Origin: Tomocerus qinae
Taxonomy: Eukaryota; Arthropoda; Collembola; Entomobryomorpha; Tomoceridae
NCBI GenBank assembly: GCA_020055645.1
Contig: CM034550.1
Coordinates: forward strand, 23,282,880 to 23,346,879
Reading direction: 5' to 3'
DNA length: 64,000 bases
The position numbers and the translations under genes were made by a program. Positions 49,746 through 61,200 of this stretch are shown in pieces (the stretch's first letter is position 1; each line of letters begins with the position of its first letter). The notes beneath the pieces were generated by a model. That model had not been told where the DNA came from and ran no database searches. It was given only the letters and a program-made list of their open reading frames with translations.

Positions 49746-50939
49746 AAAATGTTTGAAGAAGATTAAGATACAAATGTGCTTGGGATACGTATTAATTTTG
49801 TTATAATTGTTGGGTCACTCTTGATTGTAAAATGGAATATTACAGTCAGAATTTTTAATTCCATTATAGCTTTAACATTCCTTCTGAGTGTAATTGCTTC
49901 ATTTTGGTTGTGTGATGTTAAAGCTATGTTCCTATTCATTAACATATTTCTGAGTCTTTTATTTAAATGTCCAACAATGCAGCATATCCAGATGCAATAT
50001 TATTATTTTGATCGTTAAAAATTAATTTACTTGAGATAATTTCTGTTGTCTATCAAATCTAGCACTAATCTCAACATAACAGTTTCGTCAGCAGTAAGAG
50101 CAAAACGAACTTCTAAAAGCATGTAACAATAATAGTAATTGGTACTTTGCAATTAGCATATATTATTACAATTGTGTAGGTAGGTATCTCTCACTAGGTA
50201 TTGTACAATATTTAGATAATAGTACTGTAACTGTTACACGTATGATGATGTGGTAATGTGCTAGTAATAACAAATAAAGTATCTATTTACATCGTACGAA
50301 AATGGTTTTTGCCCTTCAAACCAATAAACCATATAGCTTAATTGCCGTGGGTAAAGAGTAGTATAAAGTATGCGAATTGGGGCGAATTCATAAGCTAAAT
50401 CATACCAAACGATGTGAATTCATGACAATATTGTTAACTTATAACCTGTTTAAATACATAATATGCGAATTCACGTGACTAATAAATGCAAATCAATGTG
50501 AATTCATGCCAATTTGTGCATAATTAGACTAAAGACATGCTAAATTCTGTGGCCAATATTGCCAATGCACATAAATTCATGCTTATTTAAATTTATGTGA
50601 ATTCAGGCTTTATCATTTGAAATCAAGCGAGCTTTGTCAATTCATTCACTAATTCACCGTACCTTCTAAAATCAATGTGTGTCAATTTTGCCAATTCATT
50701 CACTAATCCATGCTAATTAATGCGGAAATTAGTGCAAATTCGTACAGTCACCTGAATCGATTGGAAAATATTTCTTGAGGTTTTCGTAGAATTAATACGA
50801 TACTCTGCCGGTAAGATTAGCAAAATATGTAGGACGAGCCCGTCCATAAACCCTGAAATGTAACAACAATGTGAAAACACAAAGGAATCTAGTTTATTTC
50901 GAATGTTTCGAATTTTTTCCCAATATAGCAGCACCCTGC
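49746..50939. other. Intergenic, upstream of cuticle-type gene B
   Basis: The first 500 bp or so match the region upstream of gene C (59020-59540) at reduced identity. 50390-50720 is a degenerate tandem array of a TGTGAATTCATGC-like phrase. No gene is supported. Confidence 0.45.
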
Positions 50940-52255
50940 CCATTTTGATGAATTTATAAGAAGTACTCGAATTTATTCAAAAATACTCGAATTTATTTGA
51001 AGGTACTCGATTTCATTTAAAGGTACTTGAATTTATTTAAAGGTACTTGAATTTATTTAAAGGTACTTGAATTTATTTAAAGGTACTTGAATTTATTTAA
51101 AGGTACTTGAATTTATTTAAAGGTACTTGAATTTATTTAAAGGTACTTGAATTTATTTAAAGGTACTTGAATTTATTTAAAGGTACTTGAATTTATTTAA
51201 AGGTATTTGAATTTATTTAAAGGTACTTGAATTTATTTAAAGGTACTTGAAATTATTTAAAGGTACTTGAATTTATTTAAAGGTACTTGAATTTATTTAA
51301 AGGTACTTGAATTTATTTAAAGGTACTTGAATTTATTTAAAGGTACTTGTATTTATTTAAAGGTACTTGTATTTATTTAAAGGTACTTGTATTTATTTAA
51401 AGGTACTTGAATTTACTCATAGGTACTCGAATTTACTCATAGGCCCTTAAATTTACTCATAGGTACTTGAATTTACTCATAGGTACTCGAATTTACTCAT
51501 ATGTACTCGAATTTACTCATAGGTACTTGAATTTACTCATAAATACTCGAATTTACTCATAGATACTCGAATTTACTCATAGTTATTTGAATTTACTCAT
51601 AGGTGCTGGAATTTATGCGAACGTATTCGAATTTATTCGTAAGAACTCAAATTTATTCGAAGGTACTCAAATTTATTCGAACGTACTAAAATTTATTCGA
51701 AGGTACTCAAATTTATTCGAACGTACTAAAATTTATTCGAAGGTACTCAAATTTATTCGAACGTACTAAAATTTATTCGAAGGTACTCAAATTTATTCGA
51801 ACGTACTCAAATTTATTCGAAGGTATTCAAATTTATTCGAACGTACTCAAATTTATTCGAAGGTACTCAAATTTATTCGAACGTACTCAAATTTATTCGA
51901 AGGTACTCAAATTTATTCGAAGGTACTCAAATTTATTCGAAGGTACTCAAATTTATTCGAAGGTACTCAAATTTATTCGAAGGTACTCAAATTTATTCGA
52001 AGGTACTCAAATTTATTCGAAGGTACTCAAATTTATTCGAAGGTACTCAAATTTATTCGAAGGTACTCAAATTTATTCGAAGGTACTCAAATTTATTCGA
52101 AGGTACTCAAATTTATTCGAAGGTACTCAAATTTATTCGAAGGTACTCAAATTTATTCGAAGGTACTCAAATTTATTCGAAGGTACTCAAATTTATTCGA
52201 AGGTACTCAAATTTATTCGAAGGTACTCAAATTTATTCGAACGTACCTGAATTTA
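50940..52255. repeat. 1.3-kb array of 20-bp satellite units in successive variant blocks
   Basis: About 65 units of 20 bp with the core GTACT(T/C)(G/A)AATTTA. Blocks: AGGTACTTGAATTTATTTAA at 51001-51410; AGGTACTCGAATTTACTCAT at 51411-51600; 40-bp dimers of AGGTACTCAAATTTATTCGA and ACGTACTAAAATTTATTCGA at about 51660-51900; then monomers of AGGTACTCAAATTTATTCGA to 52240. Every unit keeps a GTAC. There is no coding significance. Confidence 0.95.
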
Positions 52256-52397
52256 TCCGTGGAAACTGCGATTTTAGTAAAGCTTTTTCCCATAATAGGC
52301 CAAACATTAAAAAAATATTTTCGCGCGAATGTGTCTAACTTTTGACATTATTTTTAGTTGCGCTCCCCTTTAACCAAATTTTCTGGATACGTGCCTG
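52256..52397. mobile_element. Right half of a hAT-like MITE of the CAGGCACGTA family
   Basis: TTTTCGCGCGAATG, GTTGCGCTCCCCTTTAACCA and the end TTCTGGATACGTGCCTG match the right halves of the MITEs at 17974 and 22070. The left end is missing; the satellite array occupies its place. Confidence 0.7.
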
Positions 52398-52439
52398 TTA
52401 TTTAGGTACCTAGATCAATATCTTTGCTGTTTTTTCACT

Positions 52440-52690
52440 CATTAGTCAATCTCATGAAAAGTTAATAGAAATGGCAACATCTCTTTTTTACTTCGTCTTT
52501 CGTCTGCTTCCTGAAAAAACATTTTTTCGATGAGGAATTGGTGAAGGGGGTGTAACCTACAAAAGGGACAAAAAGAAGACATATTCATGCAAAACTCGGA
52601 AAAACTGAAATTTGTTTTTTTGACAATAATTCGCTTTTACTCAAATGAGGCGCGTCACCCACACCCCCTCCTCTGGATACGTGCCTGGTA
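52440..52690. mobile_element. Second truncated copy of the same MITE family
   Basis: Only the right terminus is clear (CCCCCTCCTCTGGATACGTG then CCTG at about 52665-52688). The interior is diverged from the other copies. Confidence 0.5.
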
Positions 52691-52729
52691 TTAAGGTGGG
52701 AGTATTCCTAGTTACAGCTAGTTACACTG

Positions 52730-53130
52730 ACTATCAAATCGGCCCTTAACTTTTTTTTAGCAAAGTCCCTAAGGATCTGAGGCGACTGGTCATACACACA
52801 TATAGTAAATTTGAAAAAGATACATCGAAACTTTCTTCATCGTTTCCTTATTGAAAATTTGACAGTTTCGACTTCTTTTTCTAAGATACTGCAGTTTGAA
52901 AATTGAAACTTGGTTTTTTGGTCAAAATTTTTAGTTTAAAAGTTAAAACCTGCGATATCTTAGACAACAAAGTTGAAAGTGTGAAATTTTCAATAAGGAA
53001 ACGATGAAGAAAGTATCGATGCATCTTTTTCAAATTTACTATATATGTCTAGGACCAGTCGTCTCAGATCCTTAGGGACTTTGCGAAAAAAAGTCGAAAT
53101 TTTTGTATTGCCCATGACCAACTTGGTAGT
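52730..53130. mobile_element. Foldback element, family A copy 2
   Basis: The arms (about 52772-52905 and 52932-53096) pair as AGCAAAGTCCCTAAGGATCT / reverse complement, then ATAGTAAATTTGAAAAAGAT and TTCATCGTTTCCTTATTGAA. Outer ends read TGACTATCAA on the left and, reverse-complemented, TGACTACCAA on the right. The sub-terminal GGATCTGAG motif is shared with 16126-16463. Confidence 0.78.
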
Positions 53131-53197
53131 CAAGTAGCTTAGTAAATTGTCTGATCTGTCAACTAATTATATATCCTTGGCTGGATAGGCGCTAAAA

Positions 53198-53735
53198 TAT
53201 TGAGAGAATGCGAACTAACTTCGCATTCTACATAGCTTGCCCCATCGAATTTACCTAGTTCTGGCCAAATCTGAATGTCGCCAGCAAATCTGAATGTCGC
53301 CACAACCTTATCTTTTCTTAGGATTGTCCTTCCATAAAAAGTTACTATTACTTTTAACCTACCTATCATGCTTCCAATATCTATCTACCTATGCTAATCA
53401 TTATCTAATTTCTTCCGTGAACTTACCTGAACTTACCTTCCAACAATCACTTACCTCTTGACTCTGTCCCTACTTACATCTCGACGGTGCTGTCCGCACC
53501 GAGAGATTTCTAGAAAAACGCCCCCATTTCTCTACTAAAATTACATTTATTTCTTTATTGCTAATATTATTTATAATTACTCAAATCAAAATTATCCTAC
53601 CAATCCAATCTGACGCTAAATTCAGTCGCTATCCTAAAATAAAAATAAGTCCCAATTCCCTACATAATTAATATAATATTTATTCCCCCATCTATACACT
53701 CAACAAACCCAGCTAATATATTTATTTCCTGACAA
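53198..53735. mobile_element. LTR-like direct repeat, copy a
   Basis: About 530 bp starting TTGAGAGAATGCGAACTAAC, containing AGTTCTGGCCAAATCTGAAT and the hairpin CGGTGCTGTCCGCACCG, and running through CTCAACAAACCCAGC. It is almost identical to copy c at 56063-56592 and diverged from copy b at 55557-56062. The two near-identical copies lie about 2.9 kb apart, consistent with LTRs of a small element. I see no gag or pol and no convincing TG..CA ends. Confidence 0.65.
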
Positions 53736-55556
53736 GAGCTAGGAAGACCCCGCACACCGAGTAAACCGAAGTAAGGTAAAAGGTGAAATTAAATACAAAT
53801 ACACTCATATTATATTATTTTATTTGATGTAATAATAGGATATATTTTTTGGTCAAAATTTCAGCGTTTCATTTCGCCCCAAGTGTGGCAATGACATAAA
53901 ACTCTGCGATCTTTAATTTATTCTTTGGAAATTAAATTCCCTAATTTTTAATAATCATTTCTTTAGCCGTCAAAAATTGCTACCTACCATTTTCCCATAA
54001 ATTAAAATCAAAATTCAGTAAAAATTCACTAAAATTATTTATGTAAAATGTCCTTTCAATTATTCCGTCGAAATTTAAAAAGATAAAGACGAACTAATAT
54101 TTTTATTGCGTTCTCCTTTGAAATTCACACCACCTCCGGTATTTATTTTGTCACTATTTTTGATATTTTCTACGAAAATAATTAATTCATTTCAAGTGGT
54201 TGTTTTTGCTGTTTTAGGCGTGACATAGATGGGCCCTAATATTACACCACATTATTTTCCATTCCATTTCAATTGCAACGAATTACAATCTAAATACACA
54301 CCTACCGTAATGTAAATAATTATTCGAGTCGAAATCCAATTTTTTAGTTTTGTTCCAATGAATTTTAATGCGTAAATTTTTGTTTTCTGCCATTTCATCT
54401 GTCAAAATCACACCCTAAACTTTCTAATATTTGTGATTTAGCTAAACAAAATTCACTGTAAGTCCTTTTTCACTAATTCATGCTAAATTACTTTCAACAA
54501 TGTCATGCGTGTCTTTAAGCCGAAACAGAGATGGGCCCCATCCTTCACCATCACTCCTCACTCATCATTACAAAATACGCATACGCTACTACTGCATCAA
54601 TTAAAGAGGCACAATTCATTCCAATAGCACTATTTAAATTTTTGTATCTATTTTAGTCTTATTATTCAACAAATAGAATAAAATTATTTCTACTATTTTC
54701 GCTTTTACCTTACAAAACCTACATACTACTGCCTTAACTCGGTTTACTTGCGTACTATGTAACTGGCCAAGTATAGTGCAACTATTTGAGCTACATCAAA
54801 TTATCATCTGCCCCATACCATCCCATATTTTTGAAAACTTCTATTTTCACGATTCCACTTTCTTATGCTATCAACACAAACCTCATTTCAATCTAGCAAA
54901 TCAAGAGTAAAGTCAAATAGCTTTTTCATCTCTATCCCTCCAAATATCCTTTTACCATTTCTATTTTTCACTTTCATCTGTTTAATTTCATTATTCCCAT
55001 AGTCTCAAATCCTGCAAGGTTATGCTGATTTCCGTGAACAAAATGTCGAAACAATTATTCCATTTTGACGAATATCTAACTCCGAGTTTGATTCTTTTTA
55101 AATTGGCGGAAAGACGTTCCTGTTTATAGCCAATCATTCATTGAACGACTTAAAAATTGTGCTCCGTGCCCAATTTTTCTTTCCATGCTTTGCCTAGCTA
55201 TACCTGAGCATCGTGCAGTATTAGGAGCGTAAGCCTCTCAGTCAGCAGCCCGTACGTACTGTTTTACGTTGTAAGCCTCTATAGTGAACGGAAATTGCAT
55301 GAGGTACCAATCTTTGACTTCACATCGTATCCCTAGCTATGTATGAGCCTCGTGCAGTATAATGAGCGTAAGCCTCTCAGTCAGCAGCCATTACTGTCCC
55401 ACGCTGTAAGTCTCCTTAGCGTTTTGTATGATGTGCCCGACTCTGACCAATGATTTTCAACATACTTGAAAATTATCAGCACCCATATTCAGCTCGGAGG
55501 GACTAACGGAATCAAACGACGATACCCCTGATGAGGAACCCGAGGGACGTAAGGGA
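53736..55556. other. Internal region between LTR-like repeats, non-coding
   Basis: Pyrimidine-rich on the plus strand with no retroviral-type domains. 55190-55430 contains a tandem duplication of about 120 bp (GCATCGTGCAGTATTAGGAG, then CGTAAGCCTCTCAGTCAGCA in each copy). A non-autonomous (TRIM-like) element would look like this. Confidence 0.45.
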
Positions 55557-56062
55557 ATGAGAGAATGCAAACTAACTTTGCATTCTCAGTGGCCAATACC
55601 CCATCAGTCAGATTTGACTAAATCTGCCTAAATCTGAATGTCGCCACTACTCCTACCTTGTCTTTCTTGGAATTGTCTCCAATTGTCCCTATTGCTATCA
55701 CATACCTACCTATCCTATCCTAACTTATCTAAATATGCTAATCATCATTCAATTCCTTCTAATGAACTCCTGAACTTGCCTTTCTACACTCACTTACTTC
55801 TTGACTCTGCTTCTACTTACATCTCGACGGTGCTGTCCGCACCGAGAGATTTTCTAGAAAAACGCCCCTTTTCCCTAACTTAACTAAAATTACATTTATT
55901 CTTCATTAAAAATATATTTAATTCTAACTCAAAATTGTCCTACCATTTCAATCTGACGCTAAATTCAGTCGCTCTATCCTAAATTAAAAATATACCCATG
56001 TCCCAATTTACACTATACCATTATTCTCTCCACTCTACTCAACAAACCCAGTAAGTATATCT
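55557..56062. mobile_element. LTR-like direct repeat, diverged copy b
   Basis: Begins GAGAGAATGCAAACTAACTT, keeps the CGGTGCTGTCCGCACCG hairpin and AGAAAAACGCCCC, and ends at AACAAACCCAGTAAGTATAT, directly joined to copy c. It is clearly related to copies a and c but with many substitutions and indels. Confidence 0.65.
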
Positions 56063-56592
56063 GTTGAGAGAATGCGAACTAACTTCGCATTCTACATAGC
56101 TTGCCCCATCGAATTTACCTAGTTCTGGCCAAATCTGAATGTCGCCAGCAAATCTGAATGTCGCCACAACCTTATCTTTTCTTAGGATTGTCCTTCCATA
56201 AAAAGTTACTATTACTTTTAACCTACCTATCATGCTTCCAATATCTATCTACCTATGCTAATCATTATCTAATTTCTTCCGTGAACTTACCTGAACTTAC
56301 CTTCCAACAATCACTTACCTCTTGACTCTGTCCCTACTTACATCTCGACGGTGCTGTCCGCACCGAGAGATTTCTAGAAAAACGCCCCCATTTCTCTACT
56401 AAAATTACATTTATTTCTTTATTGCTAATATTATTTATAATTACTCAAATCAAAATTATCCTACCAATCCAATCTGACGCTAAATTCAGTCGCTATCCTA
56501 AAATAAAAATAAGTCCCAATTCCCTACATAATTAATATAATATTTATTCCCCCATCTATACACTCAACAAACCCAGCTAATATATTATTTCC
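56063..56592. mobile_element. LTR-like direct repeat, copy c
   Basis: Almost identical to copy a over its whole length, including the downstream AATATATT..ATTTCCTGAC. It directly follows copy b. Near-identity of a and c with an older b between them suggests a recent insertion or recombination event at this site. Confidence 0.65.
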
Positions 56593-58075
56593 TGACGATA
56601 TAAATCTTTCAAAACATTTTTGTGTGTTTGTGTTTTGGTATATCATTGAATAAAATTGTATCACATAACGTAATAGGACAACTATTTTCACTATTTTAAG
56701 GAAAATTCATTCAAAACTAGAAACAAATAGATAAATTACCAAAATTGGCTTTACAACTTCTCCAGCCGTTACTCACAGGCAATTTAATTTGCTTATTTAA
56801 GGAAATCAGAACTATCTCTTCCATAGAAGTCATATCATTGATCATCTATATTATTCTAATTACATTTATTTTGTACCTTTTTAGATGACAAAGAGTGTGA
56901 TGAATTTAATATCATAGTATTTGTGATTTGGTGACTAATGTGATATTGAGTTTGAGTTTATTGACAATTGAACTAACAGTTTTAGAACTTTGTTCTCTCC
57001 CATCACAGTCATTCTAACATTCTAATATTAATAAAAAGTTTATATTATGATATGACTATGACTATATGACTGAATGCTAACAAGCAATAATTGAAAATAG
57101 TCAATCAAATCTGAAGACGGAACAGAACGGTGGTCTATATAGCCGAAGATGTTACGAATAGTCATAGTGTCACAGTCAAAATCGCAATTCTTATATTCCC
57201 ACAGAAAAGTTCAATATATTATGCATAGGACGGGCTTTGGATTCTGGTTTTTGAATAGTATTCATAATTTTAACTAATATCCATAGAGATTTTATTATTT
57301 ACTAAAACATGAAATTTGATACTATTTTCCCTGACCGCCCACGTTAAAGGAAATACACATAACCTTCGTTTCGTACGAGGTATTTGTAGATTGGACTAGC
57401 TAGTAAAATGAGGTGAGTCACGTCGCATGAAGCTTGATGCACTTTTCTATGGGACCCGAAAATCGTAATCATAACACAAAATTAACACCTAAGCATACAA
57501 ATATCATTCAATATTTTATTTTGGCCAGCCACACAAGATTATGAATTCATTATTTAGTTATTAAAAAAATTAAGTCACAGATTTTCAATGATATTGCTCA
57601 ACTTTTATTTTTTTCATTTCAAAAGCTACAACAAGAAGCAAATTAAAATGAGTAGATTTCAAAACATGAGCTGTAAAATACTCTAAGCAGTATTAGCACA
57701 ATTAGTATTGATATTTATGACACAAGGGAAAAAATAAACAAGATTCAAAAGAGATAAGTAAAGTTTAGCTGAAGGGGAGAGAGACAGGTAAAGAACAAAG
57801 ATTGTCAGCAAGACAAGAAGCAGAAAGTACAAAGTGTTCAAGTAAAAAACAAAACAGCAAAGCATAAAAGTTAAGAATAACAAGAGGAAAAAGGATGAAA
57901 TCGAAAAGCTCGAAAGAGTAAACAGTGAAACGAAGGTAGAAAACGAAAAGAAAATGGCAGAGTAGCACAAAGGAATATAAAAGTAGGCGCCATTGTTTAA
58001 ATACTGCTGGAACAACTAGTCAACACGCAGTTTGTAGCCAGTCAGAGTAGTAAATGACTGTAAAACCGCGGGAAT
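56593..58075. other. Intergenic; right part duplicated from the gene B flank
   Basis: 56593-57590 is AT-rich with no gene. From about 57600 it matches 48155-48615, the 3' flank of cuticle-type gene B. Confidence 0.5.
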
Positions 58076-58889
58076 TTACAAAAGAAGACCTCCCTTGGAG
58101 AGACCGACGGCTCCGAGACCTCCGAGAGCTCCGACTCCTCCATAGCCCAAAGCGTTGACTCCGAGTCCTCCGTAGGCTCCGAGTCCTCCGTAGGCTCCGA
58201 GTCCGTAAGCTCCGTAGCTGCCGATGACTGGGGATCCGAGGGAGATGCCAGCGGGGGCGATGGCTCCGATACCTCCGAGAGCACCGACGACTCCGACGGG
58301 GGCGGCGTAGACGGAAGAAGCGTAACGCTGGAGAGCGATTTGTTGGTTTTGGATGGCGGCGTTGCGGACAGCGGCGTAGTTGTTGATGGCGGAGGTGGAG
58401 TAGGCGTTTCTCACAGCGGCGTCGTTCCCGATGATGGCGAGGGTGTTGCTGGCCTGGTTTTGGGCCAGTTGGTCACGGATGGAAGCTTCGGCGGCTCCGT
58501 GGGCGACGGTGGCGATGGCACCATTGATGGCGGCGGAGTCACGGATAGCTCCAGCGTAGGCACCGGCGGCCACTACGTTGGCGTTTCTGTTCAAAGCGAT
58601 GGCATCAGCCACGTGGCCGTTGTGGGCGGTTTGCACAGCGATGGCGGGAGTAGCCAAGACTCCGACTCCGTGACCGGCAAGTCCGATACCTCCGAGACCA
58701 AGTCCGAGTCCAGCGATATTTCCAGCGGAGGCACAGCCGACGACGGCGAGGAGAGCGACGATCTAAAGGTCAAAATCATTTAGAATTTTAGAAATTGTCT
58801 ATTGCTTGAATTAATTCTATGGGGTCTTCCTTCCTCTCAATAGGTTCGAAAATTGGAGGAAAGATTTGTATTTTAAATACCTTGAACAT
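58076..58889 (-). CDS. Ala/Gly-rich cuticle-type protein C, 2 exons, 231 aa
   Basis: Exon 1 (58881-58889) encodes MFK and exon 2 (58076-58762) the remainder. The protein matches B almost throughout but has one extra GAYGGL-type repeat unit (6 residues) in the tail. A cluster of amino-acid changes sits near the start of the Ala-rich region: ATPAIAVQTAHNGHVADAIA where B has AAPAIAVQAAHNGQVADAIA, and NANVVAAG for NANAVAAG. These changes fall within about 100 bp, while the rest of exon 2 is nearly unchanged. The reading frame, splice sites and TATA box are intact, so the copy looks functional. Role as for A and B: secreted, cuticle-type, inferred from composition. Confidence 0.86.
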
Positions 58890-59007
58890 GATGATTAGTT
58901 GTTTAAGCTAGAATAGCTATAAATGGTGATTAAATATTAGTTCTAGAGTTGTTTACTCTGGAGACAATTGAAGTAGATTGAATGATTGTTCTGACATGCT
59001 GTTCAGG

Positions 59008-59017
59008 TATTTATACT
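59008..59017 (-). promoter_or_regulatory. TATA box of cuticle-type gene C
   Basis: The minus-strand tract AGTATAAATACC is followed by CAGAACAATCATTCAATC, matching the core promoters of genes A and B in order and spacing. Confidence 0.7.
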
Positions 59018-59019
59018 AA

Positions 59020-61200
59020 AATTTTTGAAGACGGTGTAAAAAATTATATCTCAATACGTTTGTGATTTTTCGTTCCTACTAATTGTGTTATAATTGTTGC
59101 ATGGGTGATTGTAAAATGGAAAGGGTATCTTTGTCAGAATTTTTAAATCCCAGAGCTTATGCATTCTTGCTGAGTGCAATTGCTTCATTTTATGCGAACT
59201 TATGAACCTATTCATTAACATTAACATATTTTGTGTTTTTTAGGTAAATTACCAAAAATGCACGTATCCATATGCAATAATATTATGTTGATCGTCAAAA
59301 ATTAATTTACTTAAGGCGTGATGCTTCTGTTAAGTTCTGTTGTCTATTTAGCGGTAATCAATCTTATAGTACAGCATGTTTCTACGTGTATTAATAATAC
59401 TTGTGTTGTGATTAGCATAATATAGAAGGTATCTCCACTATATAATTACCTACTATACTACAGACTATACTCTATAGTACTACAATATAACTGATGATGA
59501 TGTGAGGTAATGTGGTTATAATAGCAAATAACATATCAATGATTTTATCAAACGATCTTGTTCCTTGCTTGCCATGAGTACATAGTAGTCGATGTTAAGG
59601 TGCAAGTGCACCTTAGTCTACTTAATATTAATTAGTTAATTACTGATGAAATGTCTTAATTGCTAAAACACGTCTGCTCTGAACGCTGAGTCAAACTCAC
59701 TATACTGCAATTAAACGCATTCAAGCCTGCAAATAAAAATCAAACGTTTTTGCACGATTTGCATGGTGCAGATACTATTCGATTCACAAACGATGCTTTG
59801 TTTATATACAATTTAGATGCAAAGTAGAGTCTGCAAAGATATTTAGTCCATAGTAAGACTCATAAATGCACTTACACACCTTCACGTGCAATAATAATAT
59901 TTTTATTGCTTTTATCTATTTCGATTTAATACTCTTAGATAAATAGGTATTCGACTAATCTCTTCGACTGTCGATATTCCCCTAATGAAAAAGTGGTTAG
60001 GAATAAAGTATGATCATTGCATAATAATTAGATGCATAAAATATATCATTGACTGTGAAGCAATTAAGTGATCTAAATAGCATTGTGCAGTTGGATTTCC
60101 TTAAAATAAAGTGGCAGAAACGACGAAAGCATACTTCTGTTATATGCAAAACAATTTAATAAATCAACATTTGCGCTTATATAATACATTTGTAAAAATT
60201 TACTTTTCAGCTCTTAGCAATCCCCATATTATATGCATAACATGCACAGAGCACATTAATAATGTTTCCTTAGTTCATTGAATTAATTCCAGGGTTTTAG
60301 GGTACCTTGAGACGATTGAGAGTTTCCTTACAAAAAGTAATATCAATGAGCGTCAATAGCAAGGTTCCAAAATTGTAGAGTCGGAACTCGGAACAGAAGT
60401 CAAGCTATTCAAGAATCTGACTTGTTTGCATTTGCATGTAATAAATATCTGGATTTGTTATAGAAATCGCTGTGCATATAATTAAATATGTGTCACTGTT
60501 GTGTATCAAACATCATGGATTAAATATGTGTATAATATAACTTTACTAATTATTTATAATTCCATATTCTTATAGTTTGCTTTTAGACATAGTATGTAAA
60601 ATTGAGAGGAAAGGAAACTTTCGGCGAGGTCTCAAGTGAGCTTTGCACTTGAATTTGTAAATTGTAGGATAATTATAGTAAAGCATATCTTGGTAGTAGG
60701 CGGGTATTGGAAAGTACAAAAGGTTAGATGACGTGACTTAATATTATGCAAAATAATAGAATCGAGAGTTTTCCAGTCGACACGGTTGATATTTATCACC
60801 GTATAGGAGAGTTTTCAAGGTCATTCCGTGCTTGTAGCCTTTAGCTTTATCTTAAGTACAGGATAACATCTGTAAAAGTCATTTCGGAGTCCGAAAACAC
60901 AAACACAACAACTGCAGCTCCCATAAAAATGGCTATAGAATTGCCTCGACTCGTGTAAGAATACTTGGCCTAGTGCTTTCCGCTCTCCATTCAGCGATAA
61001 ATCACAACAAAACTCGTATTGCTATTGTATTTACCCTTCTCATACACACAGGGTAGCAATAAACAGGAATTTGCATTATAAAACCAAACCTATGGGTATA
61101 TCAATTTATAAATATTTAATATGCATTGACATTGTATTATCATTTAAATGTACAAAACGAAATTATCAAATATATGCATAACAAAAATTTTTGCCTTTTT
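59020..61200. other. Intergenic, nothing coding
   Basis: The first 500 bp are the duplicated upstream region of gene B/C. The remainder is AT-rich and unique-looking, with no exon supported. Confidence 0.45.

Noticed and set aside
50940-52255. Telomere or centromere satellite
   Set aside because: The 20-bp unit is not a known telomere repeat and the array is only 1.3 kb, flanked by ordinary genes and mobile elements.
53163-53369. 68-aa minus-strand frame repeated at 56039-56233
   Set aside because: It lies inside the LTR-like repeats and is duplicated with them; no domain and no sign of selection independent of the repeat.
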